A DNA stretch of 64,000 bases from positions 14,737,740 through 14,801,739 of the forward strand of contig OY783215.1 of NCBI GenBank assembly GCA_963678705.1, read 5' to 3'. Source of the DNA: Panorpa germanica. Lineage: Eukaryota; Arthropoda; Insecta; Mecoptera; Panorpidae. The position numbers were made by a program, and so were the translations under genes. The notes under the pieces are model-generated. The model did no database searches. It saw only the letters and a program-made list of their open reading frames with translations, and had not been told where the DNA came from. Below, in pieces: positions 1 through 10,357 of the stretch. Within the stretch, counting starts at the first letter, position 1. Every line of letters starts with the position of its first letter.

Positions 1-29
1 TAAAAAAACAACTTGCTGTTACTTCGTAA
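1..29 (+). CDS. 3' end of an upstream ZAD zinc-finger paralogue (partial)
   Basis: The first bases of the window reproduce the last codons of the ZAD gene ending at 2537: both end ...Q-L-A-V-T-S-stop, with the stop here at 27-29. The downstream sequence to about 160 stays nearly identical to the 3' flank after 2537, including an AATAAA at 48-53 that matches the one at 2556-2561. This is therefore the tail of another array member whose body lies left of the window, and the closest visible relative of gene 1. Only nine codons are visible, so nothing can be said about its fingers. Confidence 0.75.
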
Positions 30-756
30 TACTACGTAATTTACGGTAATAAATGATAAAAAGATTAAACAAAATTTCTTTATTCAATCTTAATTATTTT
101 TCTCCGCTAAATGCAGTTACATCTACTTATGGTTTATTTAACGTAAAAAAGGTAACTGTTAAAATATCTATATATATATATATATATATATACATATTAA
201 TTATTTTAAGCATATATTTAATTTCAATATAACAAAATTATATTAAATAAATATTCGAGCCATTCGATTTATGATGGTGAATTTCGATAATACAAATTTA
301 GACTTTCCTTAATGCGTTATAGTCCAAATCACGAGAGTTCGGCGGCGACTTATACTTAAAAGAGGTATAAGAGCGGTATAAATCTATAATACGATAATGA
401 ATTTTATCTTATTTGTTTCTATATACATTATAGAAAAATAAGTGAGTCAGTGCTTTTTAGTTATATCGGTAGTTTATGCCCACAACTTGTTTTAAGTATG
501 AGTCGCTGCCGAACTCTCATAATTTGAACTATGTATATATGGTTTATAAATTTTTATCTTCAATTCTGAACGCAATCCAATGGTCAATGCAATGTGAAGA
601 TTGTTATTATTTGCTCTTATGATCTTCAATTCAATTCAACTTCAATTCACTTCAATTTTTCCTTTTATTTTTGGTTATCTGTCATTCTCAAAGAAAGTTT
701 AAAATATTACATTTCTCTATAATTTTGCACTACTATCCGATAGTTATATTTTGACA
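30..756 (+). promoter_or_regulatory. Intergenic region and promoter of ZAD gene 1
   Basis: This gap holds the 3' flank of the upstream paralogue, a (TA)n run at 167-193, a small inverted-repeat element at 322-529 (listed separately) and the promoter of gene 1. Two blocks recur before the array genes: a TTCTGAACGC box at 564-573 and a TCTGTCATT box near 679, about 190 and 80 bp before the ATG at 757. Their repetition at similar spacing suggests core promoter or 5' UTR elements. No transcription start can be fixed from sequence alone. Confidence 0.5.
322..529. mobile_element. Family Z miniature inverted-repeat element, copy 1 (TA target duplication)
   Basis: A 208-bp element whose ends are imperfect inverted repeats: the left end begins GTCCAAATCACGAGAGTTCG and the right end is close to its reverse complement, finishing ...TCATAATTTGAAC. 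TA dinucleotides flank it at 320-321 and 530-531, the target duplication typical of the Tc1/mariner superfamily. It has no coding capacity. Related copies lie at 38356-38542 and 47378-47554. It sits between two ZAD genes and may have inserted after the local duplication, because the other intergenic gaps lack it. Confidence 0.75.
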
Positions 757-2537
757 ATGGATACCGATGTGGAGACAATTAATATTGAAAAGATAATTTC
801 GGACTGGGACAAATTATGTCGAATTTGTTTAGCAGATCAAGAGCTTTTATTTCCTGTTTTTAGCATTATTGAATTAGATGAACAGTACAATATGAGTTTT
901 TGTGAAATGCTAAATACCTGCTCGACCCTTAAAGTATATATTTGGAATATTATTTTATAATGAAATAACACGTTTCATTGCCTATCACGTTTTCTTTAAA
1001 TGCAAGTCTAATTTTTTAGGTGTCGTCTAATGATAATTTTCCACAATTAATTTGCTCATTATGCATTACACATATGCGTCACGCACTAGAATTCAGAATA
1101 AAATGCCAATCTTCCCAAATGATATTAACAGAAATACTACATAAAAAGAATGGTAAGAATCTTGTGTATAGGCTGTATATGAGACATGGAAAATAAGACC
1201 ACTTGAAACTACCTACTACATATGACAATATTATTTTGGGACTTTTGAAATATAGCTTCAAAATCGAAGTATTTTGACTAAGCAACATTTCTATTCAATT
1301 TTTTTTTGTTAAAGATTTAAATACAACCGTAAAATGTGAAGTAATTGAAGTAAAAGAACCCTCTGCAGAAACCAGTGCTGAGTATTTGTACTTAGTTGAA
1401 GCAAAATTGGTTACAGAAGTCGATGAAAAAGAAAGCCCAAAGAAACAGTCACATACTATATTACCTACAAAGAAAGAAAATATAGAATCAAATAGTATTA
1501 TCTTAAAGAAAGTGCATAGCTGTCCAATATGCCAAGAATCCTACAATTATAGAGAACTACAATCACACAAGAAAACACATCCTAATACATGCTGGAGATG
1601 TAACATTAATTTTAAAAGAGTAGTAGAATACAAAGAGCATTTAAACGAACATAAAGAAAAAGTTTGCTCCGAATGTGGAAAGGTTTTAAAAAACAAAGAG
1701 TTATGTTGTCCACAGAAAATAAAACCAGTAAGAAATAAATTAAATTCTGTATTTTCAAGGATTAAAAAAGTGCACACCTGTCCAATATGCCACGTATCTT
1801 GCAAATACAAAGCACTAGGAGCCCATAAGAGAACCCATCTCAATACATGTTGGAAATGTAACACTAGTTTTAAAAGCGCGAAAGAACATGAAGACCATTT
1901 CAAAGAGCATGAGGAAAATGTTTGTTCTGAATGTGGAAAAGTTTTTGCAAACAAAAGATTGTGTAAACAACACAAAATTATTCACGCTAAGGACAAATGT
2001 TTGTGTACAATTTGTGGAAAAATATTTGTTACTCCATCTGCTTTGATCGTTCATCATCGAAAGCATACTCAGGAGCAGAGATACGATTGTAATTATTGCG
2101 GCAAAAAGTTTATGGATTGGTCAAGCCGAATAATTCATATTCGAAATCATCATACTTTGGAAAAACCATTTGCGTGTGATATTTGTAACAGTTGTTTTGC
2201 ACATAAACGTCAGTTAGTACGCCATATGCTAATCCATTCTAATGAAAAGCCTTTCACGTGTACGATGTGTGATTCGAGGTTTAAACGAAAGTCAACATTA
2301 ACTACTCACATGTTTAAGCACACCGGAGAAAAACGAGTGTTTTGCACAGTTTGCAACAAAGGGTTTGTCAAAAATCATAATTTAAAAGTACATATGGTGA
2401 CGCACACTGGAGAAAAGAACTTTGTGTGTTCTGTGTGTAGGAAAGGGTTTTCACAAGCACATGTGCTGCGCACTCACATGAAAATACATGTGGAAAGTGC
2501 ATCAACAAAGAAAAAACAACTTGCTGTTACTTCGTAA
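757..2537 (+). CDS. ZAD C2H2 zinc-finger protein, array gene 1
   Basis: Predicted nuclear DNA-binding protein of 510 aa. Exons 757-933, 1020-1152 and 1315-2537; introns are GT-AG, in phase 0 then phase 1. Exons 1-2 encode an N-terminal ZAD (zinc-coordinating, dimerising) with C21-x2-C24 and C71-x2-C74. A short acidic linker follows. Exon 3 holds twelve C2H2 units (about residues 171-495), the third degenerate: it keeps CSEC but has CC where the histidines belong. Units 1-3 and 4-6 are an internal duplication. TGEK linkers join units 10-11 and 11-12. The ATG at 757 is chosen because all paralogues start there. The C-terminus QLAVTS is shared only with the partial copy at the window edge. The ZAD-ZNF family is known in insects, but the targets of this protein are unknown. 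Confidence 0.9.
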
Positions 2538-3327
2538 TACTACGTAATTTACGGTAATAAAATGATAAAAAGATTTGGAAAAATTTCTTTATTCAATCTT
2601 AATTATTTTTCCCCGTTAAATACTGTAACATCTATTTATGGTTTTTTCTGTTAAAATATGTATATATATTAAATATGTAAGCATTTATTTATTACAATGT
2701 AACAACATTATATTAACCTTCGTTAAGTTGTAAAACGTAACATTAGATAAAAATAATTATGTTATATATAATGTAATGCTGAGACATCTGGCAAAAAGCA
2801 CAAATAAACAAACATAATATACATGTTTTGCGTTTAGCGGGTCTGTCCTTTTCATTAATTATAATTGAAATGTAAACATTTATCGAATATATTGTGATAT
2901 TACGATTTCATTTGCTTCCTCTTTAAATATGTTTTCAGAAATACATTTTAATTTTTTTTAACTTATGCTAAAAGAAATTATTATAACAAATTTTCAAGCG
3001 TACTGTAGTACATTTTTCCAGAAACTGGGATGTGTTTCGGAGGTAAATACCAACAACCTAAATGTTTTTCTTTCGAAAATATTCGAGCCAACGAAAAATT
3101 ACACATACATATGGTTTATAAATTTTTATCTTCAATTCTGAACGTAATCCAATGGTTAATGCAATGTGAAGGTTGTTATTATTTGCTCCTTTGATCTGCC
3201 GTTTGCTTCAATGCTGTTACTTCAATTTTTTTTCTTAATTTTTAGATATCTGTCATTCTCAAAGAAAGTTTAAAAGATTACAATTAATTATAATTTTGCA
3301 CTAGTATCCGATAATTATATTTTGACA
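2538..3327 (+). promoter_or_regulatory. Intergenic region and promoter of ZAD gene 2
   Basis: The first part is the 3' end of gene 1, with AATAAA at 2556-2561 only 18 bases after the stop. The middle (about 2700-3100) is AT-rich with nothing I recognise. The last 200 bp are closely similar to the region before gene 1, with the TTCTGAACG box at 3136 and the TCTGTCATT box at about 3249. Confidence 0.5.
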
Positions 3328-5103
3328 ATGGATACTGATGTGCAGACAGTTAATATTGAAAATATAATTTCGGACTGGGACAAATTATGTCGAATATGTT
3401 TAACAGATCAAGCAATTTTATTTCCTGTTTTTAGCATTATTGAATTAGATGAACAGTACAATATGAGTTTTTGTGAAATGCTAAATACCTGCTCGACGCT
3501 TAAAGTATATATTCGGAATATTATTTTATAATGAAATAACACGTATCACGTTTTCTTTAAACGCAAGTCTAATTTTTTAGGTGTCGACTAATGACAATTT
3601 TCCGCAATTAATTTGTTCATTATGTATTACACATATGCGTCACGCGCTAGAATTCAGAATAAAATGCCAATCTTCCGAAATGATTTTAACAGAATTACTT
3701 CATAAAAAGAATGGTAAGAATCTTATGTGTAGGCTGTATATAAGACATGGAAGGATCAGATCAACTAAACATCAAATTGAAACTACCATATGACTTCCTG
3801 TTTTGGGACTTTTGAAATATAGTTTTAATAGAAGTAGTTTGATTAATCAACATTTATATTCAATTTTTTTGTTAAAGATTTAAATACAACCGTAAAATGT
3901 GAAGTAATTGAAGTAAAAGAACCCTCTGCAGAAACCAATGCTGACTATCTGTACTTAGCTGAAGCAAAATTGGTCACAGGAGTCGATGAAAATGAAAGCC
4001 CAAAGAAAAAATCACATCCTATATTACCTACAAAGAAAGAAAATATAGAATCAAATAGTATTATCTTAAAGAAAGTGCATAGCTGTCCAATATGTGAAGA
4101 ATCCTGCAGTTATAGAGAACTACAATCACACAAAAAAACACATCCTAATACATGCTGGAGATGTAACATTAATTTTAAAAGTATAGAAGAATATAAAGAG
4201 CATTTAAACGAACATAAAGAAAAAGTTTGCTCCGAATGTGGAAAGGTTTTAAAAAACAAAGAGTTATGTTGTTCACAGAAAATAAAACCAGTAAGAAATA
4301 AATTAAATTCTGTATTATCAAGGATTAAAAAAGTGCATATCTGTCCAATATGCCATGTATCTTGCAAATACATAGAACTAGGAGCCCATAAAAGAACCCA
4401 TCTCAATACATGTTGGAACTGTAACATAAGTTTTAAAAACGCGGAAGAACACATAGAACATTTAAAAGAACATGACGAAAATGTGTGCTCTGAATGTGGG
4501 AAAGTTTTTAGAAACAAAGGATTATGTAAACAACACAAAATTATTCACGCCAAGGACAAATGTTTGTGTACAATTTGCGGAAAGAAATTTAGCACTCCTA
4601 CTAATTTGGCTGCTCATCATCGAAAGCATACTGAAGAGCCTAAAAGATATGAGTGTAGTTATTGTGGTAAAAAGTTTGCAGATTGGTCTACGCGCAGATA
4701 TCACATTAGGAATCATCACACGTTAGAAAAACCTTTTGCTTGTGATATTTGCAATAGTCGTTTTGCAAATAGGAGTCATTTGGTGGGCCACATGCCAACC
4801 CATTCCATTGAAAGACCATTTGCTTGTACAATGTGTGAAGCTAAGTTTAAACAACGGTCAGCATTAAATAAACACATGTTTAAGCACACGGGAGAAAAAC
4901 GAGTGTTTTGCACAGTGTGCAATAAAGGCTTCGTTACAAATCATAATTTAAAAGTACACATGGTTACACACACTGGAGAAAAGAACTTTGTTTGTTCTGT
5001 GTGCAACAAAGGGTTTTCCCAAGCACATGTCCTGCGGACTCATATGAACACACATTCAGACAATGCCTGCACTAGGAAGACGAACATTCATGGGACTCCG
5101 TGA
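3328..5103 (+). CDS. ZAD C2H2 zinc-finger protein, array gene 2
   Basis: 511-aa paralogue. Exons 3328-3504, 3581-3713 and 3878-5103, the same sizes and phases as gene 1 for exons 1 and 2. The ZAD cysteines are C21/C24 and C71/C74. Twelve finger units follow, unit 3 again lacking both histidines (CSECGKVLKNKELCC). It is most like gene 1 in exons 1-2 and in the promoter, but its tail (SDNACTRKTN-type) is like that of genes 3-7. The variable middle fingers differ from gene 1: unit 7 helix STPTNLAAHHRKH against VTPSALIVHHRKH, unit 9 ANRSHLVGHMPTH against AHKRQLVRHMLIH. Intron 1 is short (76 bp). Function by family is sequence-specific DNA binding in the nucleus. Confidence 0.9.
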
Positions 5104-5800
5104 TACTCCTATTTATATATGCATTTCCTTATATTTAATTAAATATTTGGCTGAATATTTTTGTATATCTTATTACAATTAAATTACTATATTACAATTA
5201 AAATATAATATAAATTTATTAAATATTTAAAGTTACTATATATATTTATTATCCAATACATTCTTTTAAATTCAATAATTTATTTCGCTCTTTGAATATA
5301 TCTTAACTAATATCTTAGAATTTGTTTTTAAGTTACGTAGAAACAGATAAGTTCAATGAAGTTCTTGCGTAACGCAAATTTATCCGAGAAACCAAATTTA
5401 TGAATCAATACACATGAAAGTATCCCTAGTTAATAATATGCATAACATCGAAGTCATATTGAATTCAAATTAAAAAAATTCATTGATAAAAGTCTTCACC
5501 ACTTCGTACGAAATGTCTGCAGTAGGGGAAATGTCTGCAATTCTGTTCTTATTATTACATTTAAGACCCAAACTAAATTGATAAATAATTTAACTTTTAT
5601 TTATATTATAAATAAAAGCTGAATTTAAGAAATATATATATTAGATAATATTTTGAACGACATTTATGGATTGCAGCACCATGAAGTCTGTTTTGATATT
5701 GTTTTCGTTTTAGATGATTTTTGTTTCCATTTGGTTAGCTGTCATTATGTGTCAAAGGAAGTTCTAAGTTTTGCGCTAGTATACAACAAATAGTTCAAGA
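5104..5800 (+). promoter_or_regulatory. Intergenic region and promoter of ZAD gene 3
   Basis: AT-rich 3' flank of gene 2 followed by a diverged version of the shared promoter: TTTTGAACGACAT at about 5651 and GCTGTCATTA near 5738. No other element was recognised. Confidence 0.4.
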
Positions 5801-7456
5801 ATGGATACTAATATAAAGTCAATAATTATTGATAATATAATTTCTGATTGGGAGAAATTATGCCGAATATGTTTAACGGATCAAACAATTTTATTTCCTG
5901 TTTTCAGTCTTGTTGAATTAGATGAACAGTACAATATGAGTTTTTGTGAAATGCTAAATACATGCTCGACCCTTAAAGTATATATTCTTAAAATTTGAAA
6001 TAACACGTATCATATTTTGCGTATCACTTTTTCTCTAAATGCACGTCTAATTCTTTTAGGTGTCATCTAATGATAATTTCCCGCAATTAATATGCTCTTT
6101 ATGTATTACGCAAATGCGCCATGTGCTAGAATTTAGAATAAAATGTCAATCTTCTGAAATGATACTAACGGAATTACTTTATAAAAAGAATGGTAAGAAT
6201 CTTCTATATGCCGTGATCATCAATTATGTCATCATTGATTACCCTGAAAATCAAAATAATTTGATTAATTGGAAGTAAATTTTGCGTTCAATTTTTTTGT
6301 TACAGATTTAAATACAGTCATAAAATGTGAAGTAATAGAACCCTCTGCAGAAACTGATGAGGAGCATCTATACCTAGCTAAAAAGAAAATTGTTACTGAA
6401 ATACACGAAAATGAATCGAAAAGTATTATCTTAAAGAAACTGCATACTTGTTCAATATGTCAAGAATCCTGCAGTTATAGAGAACTACAATCACACAAAA
6501 CAACACATCCTAATACATGCTGGAAATGTAACATTAATTTTAAAAATATAGAAGAATACAAAGAGCATTTGATAAAACACAGAAAAAATGTGTGTCCTGA
6601 ATGTGGAAAAGTTTTGAAAAAGCAAGAATTGTGTTGTTCTCAAAATAGAAATCCTGCAGAAAAGAAATTAGATTCTTTATTATTAAGGATTAAAAAAGTG
6701 CATAGCTGTCCAATATGTTTCGTATCTTGCAGATACAAAGAACTATTAGCCCATAAGAAAACACATCTCAATACATGCTGGAAATGTAACATTAGTTTTA
6801 AAAGCATGGAAGAACACAAAGAACATTTCAAAGAACATGAGGAAAATGTATGCTCTGAATGTGGAAAAGTTTTTAGAAACAAAAAGTTGTGCAAACAGCA
6901 CAAAAATATTCACGGCAATGGCAAGTATTTGTGTTCGATTTGTGGAAGAAGATTCAGTGATCGTGCTAATTTGGGCGCACATCTTCGAAGGCATACTCGA
7001 GAGCAAAGATATGAGTGTAGTTATTGTGGCAAAAAGTTTATAAATTGGGGTACGCGCAGAGATCACATTAGGAATCAGCACACTTTGGAAAAACCATTTG
7101 CTTGTGATATTTGTGATAAACATTTTGCACACAAGAAAAATTTAGATGGTCACTTGCGTACTCACTCCAATGAAAAGCCATTTGCTTGTACAATGTGCGA
7201 CGCAAAGTTCAAAGAAAAGTCACCGTTAAATAGACACATGTTTAAACATACAGGAGAAAAACGAGTGTTTTGCACAGTTTGCAATAAAGGGTTTGTTACA
7301 AATTATAATTTAAAAGTACACATGGTGACGCACACTGGAGAAAGGAACTTTGTTTGTTCTGTGTGCAACAAAGGGTTTTCACAAGCACATGTTCTGCGGA
7401 CTCATATGAACACACATTCAGACAATGCATGCTCCAGGAAGACGGAGATTGATTAG
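5801..7456 (+). CDS. ZAD C2H2 zinc-finger protein, array gene 3
   Basis: 486-aa paralogue. Exons 5801-5977, 6060-6192 and 6306-7456. It is shorter than genes 1 and 2 because the linker between ZAD and fingers is trimmed: the ILPTKKEN stretch is missing. The ZAD is intact (C21/C24, C71/C74). There are twelve finger units, unit 3 (CPECGKVLKKQELCC) lacking histidines. Units 7 and 10 (SDRANLGAHLRRH and KEKSPLNRHMFKH) match gene 7 rather than its neighbours, although its short intron 1 (82 bp) groups it with genes 1 and 2. The last two fingers are as in the other copies. Confidence 0.9.
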
Positions 7457-8022
7457 ACTCCGTGATACTCTTCTAAATATTTGTATTTCTTTATATTTAA
7501 TTAAAATGTCTAGCAGAATTTCTTTTCCAATCTTGTTTTAGTTTTCCTTTTTGTATATTATAATTGAAATATAATATAAATTTATTGAATATTGAAAGCC
7601 ACTGTGGTAATAATCAAGTACATTTCAATTTGTTTCGCTCTTTCAATTTGTTCTAACAAATAACTTAAAAATTTACATCAAAAATACTTCATATGAAATT
7701 AATAAGAATCTCGAAAGACAGGAGTACGTAATCAAACTGGCCAAGCAATCGGGGTATTAATTCATTTAATTTATATTTTAATAATTTTTTGTGATATTCT
7801 TTATCCAATATTCTGTATTTCTAAAATATTAATTCAGTAAAACTGAATTTACAGAATTCAAATTACATATGATATTTATTATGAACGCCATCCATTTGTT
7901 TGTAGCAGTGTGAAGGTAGTTTTATTCGATCTTGATTCAATGGATATTTGTCTTTTTCTTGGTTATCCTTCATCAATATTTCTTATTGTTTTGTATTAGA
8001 ATACCACAAATATATTTTAACA
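7457..8022 (+). promoter_or_regulatory. Intergenic region and promoter of ZAD gene 4
   Basis: AT-rich 3' flank of gene 3, then ATGAACGCCATCCA at about 7881 followed by the TGTGAAGG block seen before other copies. The TCTGTCATT box is degraded here to a CTTCATC-like sequence near 7966. Confidence 0.4.
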
Positions 8023-9698
8023 ATGGATACTGATATGCAGTCAGTTAATATTGAAAACATAATTTCGGACTGGGAGAAATTATGCCGAATATGTTTAACA
8101 GATCAAGATGTTTTATTTCCTGTGTTTAATATAGTTGAGTTAGATGACCAGTACAATATGAGATATTGTGAAATGCTGAATACCTGCTCCACCCTTAAAG
8201 TATATATTTTTTAAATAATGAAATAACACGATCATTTTTCAAAACTATAAATAATTTATTCAACTATATCTAGTACATAAATTTTTAACCTAATGGTGAT
8301 ACATTTGCTTTCTAAATCATCACCATTATCAAGTCAAATAGTTTTGGGATTTGTTATGTGATTTTCTTAAATTAATGCATATCTTATTTTCTTTAATTGC
8401 AGGTTTAATTTTTAGGTGTCGTCTAATGACAATTTTCCGCAATTAATTTGCTCATTATGTATTACACATATGCGCCATGTACTAGAATTCAGAATAAAAT
8501 GTCAATCTTCTGAAATGATATTAACGCAATTAATTCATAAAAGAAATGGTAAGAATCTTCTGCATAGATCCCCAATTTTGTTGAGTATTAATACATAGAA
8601 TGTAGGATCATCTGAAAGGGGAACAACGTTCAATGTTTAAAACTTCTATCTGGACTTCGATCTGAAATTAAATTTTAGAAATTTGATTAATTGAAAGTCG
8701 AAATTTTATGTGTCTAATTTTTTGTTACAGATTTAAATACAGTCATAAAATGTGAAGTAGTTGAAGTAACAGATCCTCCTGGAGAAACTGACGCGGAGTA
8801 TCTGTACTTAACTGAAACGAAATTTGTTCCTGAAGTCAATGAACAAGAAAGCTTAAAGGACAAATCGAATCCTATAACACCTGCGAAGAAAGAAAATATA
8901 GAGTCAAAATGTGTTACCTTAAAGAAAATGCATACCTGCCCAGTATGTGAAGAATCCTGCAGTTATAGAGAACTGCAATCACACAAGAAAACACATCCTA
9001 ATACATGCTGGAAATGTAACATTAATTTCAAATCGGCGGAAGAACATAACGAACATTTCAAAGAGCATGAGGAAAATGTGTGCTCTGAATGTGGAAAAGT
9101 TTTTAGAAACAAAAGCTTGTGTAACCTTCATAAAATTATTCACGCCAAAGACAAATGTTTGTGTACAATTTGCGGAAAGAAATTTAATACACCTACTAAT
9201 TTGGCTGCTCATTATCAAAAGCATACCGCAGAGCCTAAAAGATACGCGTGCAATTATTGTGGCAAAAAGTTTGCAGGTTGGTCTACGCGTAGATATCACA
9301 TTAGGAATCATCACACGTTAGAAAAACCATTTGCCTGTGATATTTGTGATAAGCGTTTTGCACAAAAAAGACTCTTAATAGTTCACTTGCGTACTCATAC
9401 CAATGAAAAACCATTTACTTGTAAAATGTGCGACTCAAAGTTCTCTCAGTTGTCATCATTAAATAGGCACATGTTTAAACACACGGGAGAAAAACGAGTC
9501 TTTTGCACAGTCTGCAATAAAGGGTTTGTTACGAATTATAATTTAAAACTACATATGGTGACGCACACTGGAGAAAGGAACTTCGTTTGTTCTGTGTGCA
9601 ACAAAGGGTTTTCACAAGCACATGTTCTACGGACTCACATGAACACTCATTCAGAGAATGCTTGTATTAAGAAGATAGAGGTTGATACAAGTCCGTGA
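8023..9698 (+). CDS. ZAD C2H2 zinc-finger protein, array gene 4, with one finger module deleted
   Basis: 425-aa paralogue. Exons 8023-8199, 8416-8548 and 8731-9698. The ZAD is normal. Only nine finger units remain (about residues 171-410) instead of twelve. The first unit and the start of the second match module 1 of the other copies (ESCSYRELQSHKKTH), while the rest of the second unit onward matches module 2 (AEEHNEHFKEHEENVCSECG). The join lies in the stretch encoding CWKCNINFK, which both modules share. This is the product expected from recombination between the duplicated modules, and it removes the histidine-less unit. Intron 1 is of the long type (216 bp). The reading frame is intact throughout. 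Confidence 0.9.
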
Positions 9699-10357
9699 CA
9701 CTCTTCTTAATCTATGCATTTATTTATATTTAATTAAAATGTCTAGAACAATTTCTTTCTCCAATCATGGCCTTTTCTATTTGTATATTATAATTGAAAT
9801 AATATATAAATTTTTAATATATTTAAAGATACTGTATTTGTTATTAAGTACATTTCAATTTGTTTGGTTCTTACAATATGTTATAACAAATATCTTCTTT
9901 TTTTTTGTTAAGCTCCTTACAACCAGAAAAGCGTTAAGAAGTTTTCGCGAAACGCAAGTTTCCTGTGAGAACTAATTTTTAAATCAAAAAACATGAAATT
10001 CAGTTATTCAGCAGGAAATGTCTCTGCAATATGTACTGTATTTCCGTTCTGATATAATCCGAATTGACGTGAATTAATTGGGTATAAAAATGTTTTTGTT
10101 ATTTTATCCAATATTATATAAAGTTAAAGTTTTATATTTTAAGTAAACCTAAATTTTCAAGTTAAATATTAGATTACGTATTAGTTCTGAACACCAACCA
10201 ACAGATTTAAGCAGTATGAAGGTTGTTCACAGATGTTGTTTTTGTTGCAGATGTTTGTTTTCTTTTTACTTATGTGTCATTTTGAGTGAAATAAATTGTG
10301 GATATTGATTATTTTTATTATAGTTTTGTATTTGTATACGGCAAATATAATTTGAGC
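9699..10357 (+). promoter_or_regulatory. Intergenic region and promoter of ZAD gene 5
   Basis: 3' flank of gene 4, then TTCTGAACACCAACCA at about 10184, GCAGTATGAAGGTTGTT just after it, and TGTGTCATTTT near 10273. Otherwise AT-rich and featureless. Confidence 0.4.

Noticed and set aside
1547-1975. Long minus-strand ORFs opposite the ZAD exon 3 regions (also at 4110, 6640, 11280, 14083 and 16463)
   Set aside because: They mirror the finger codons in every copy; the real frame has clear domains on the + strand.
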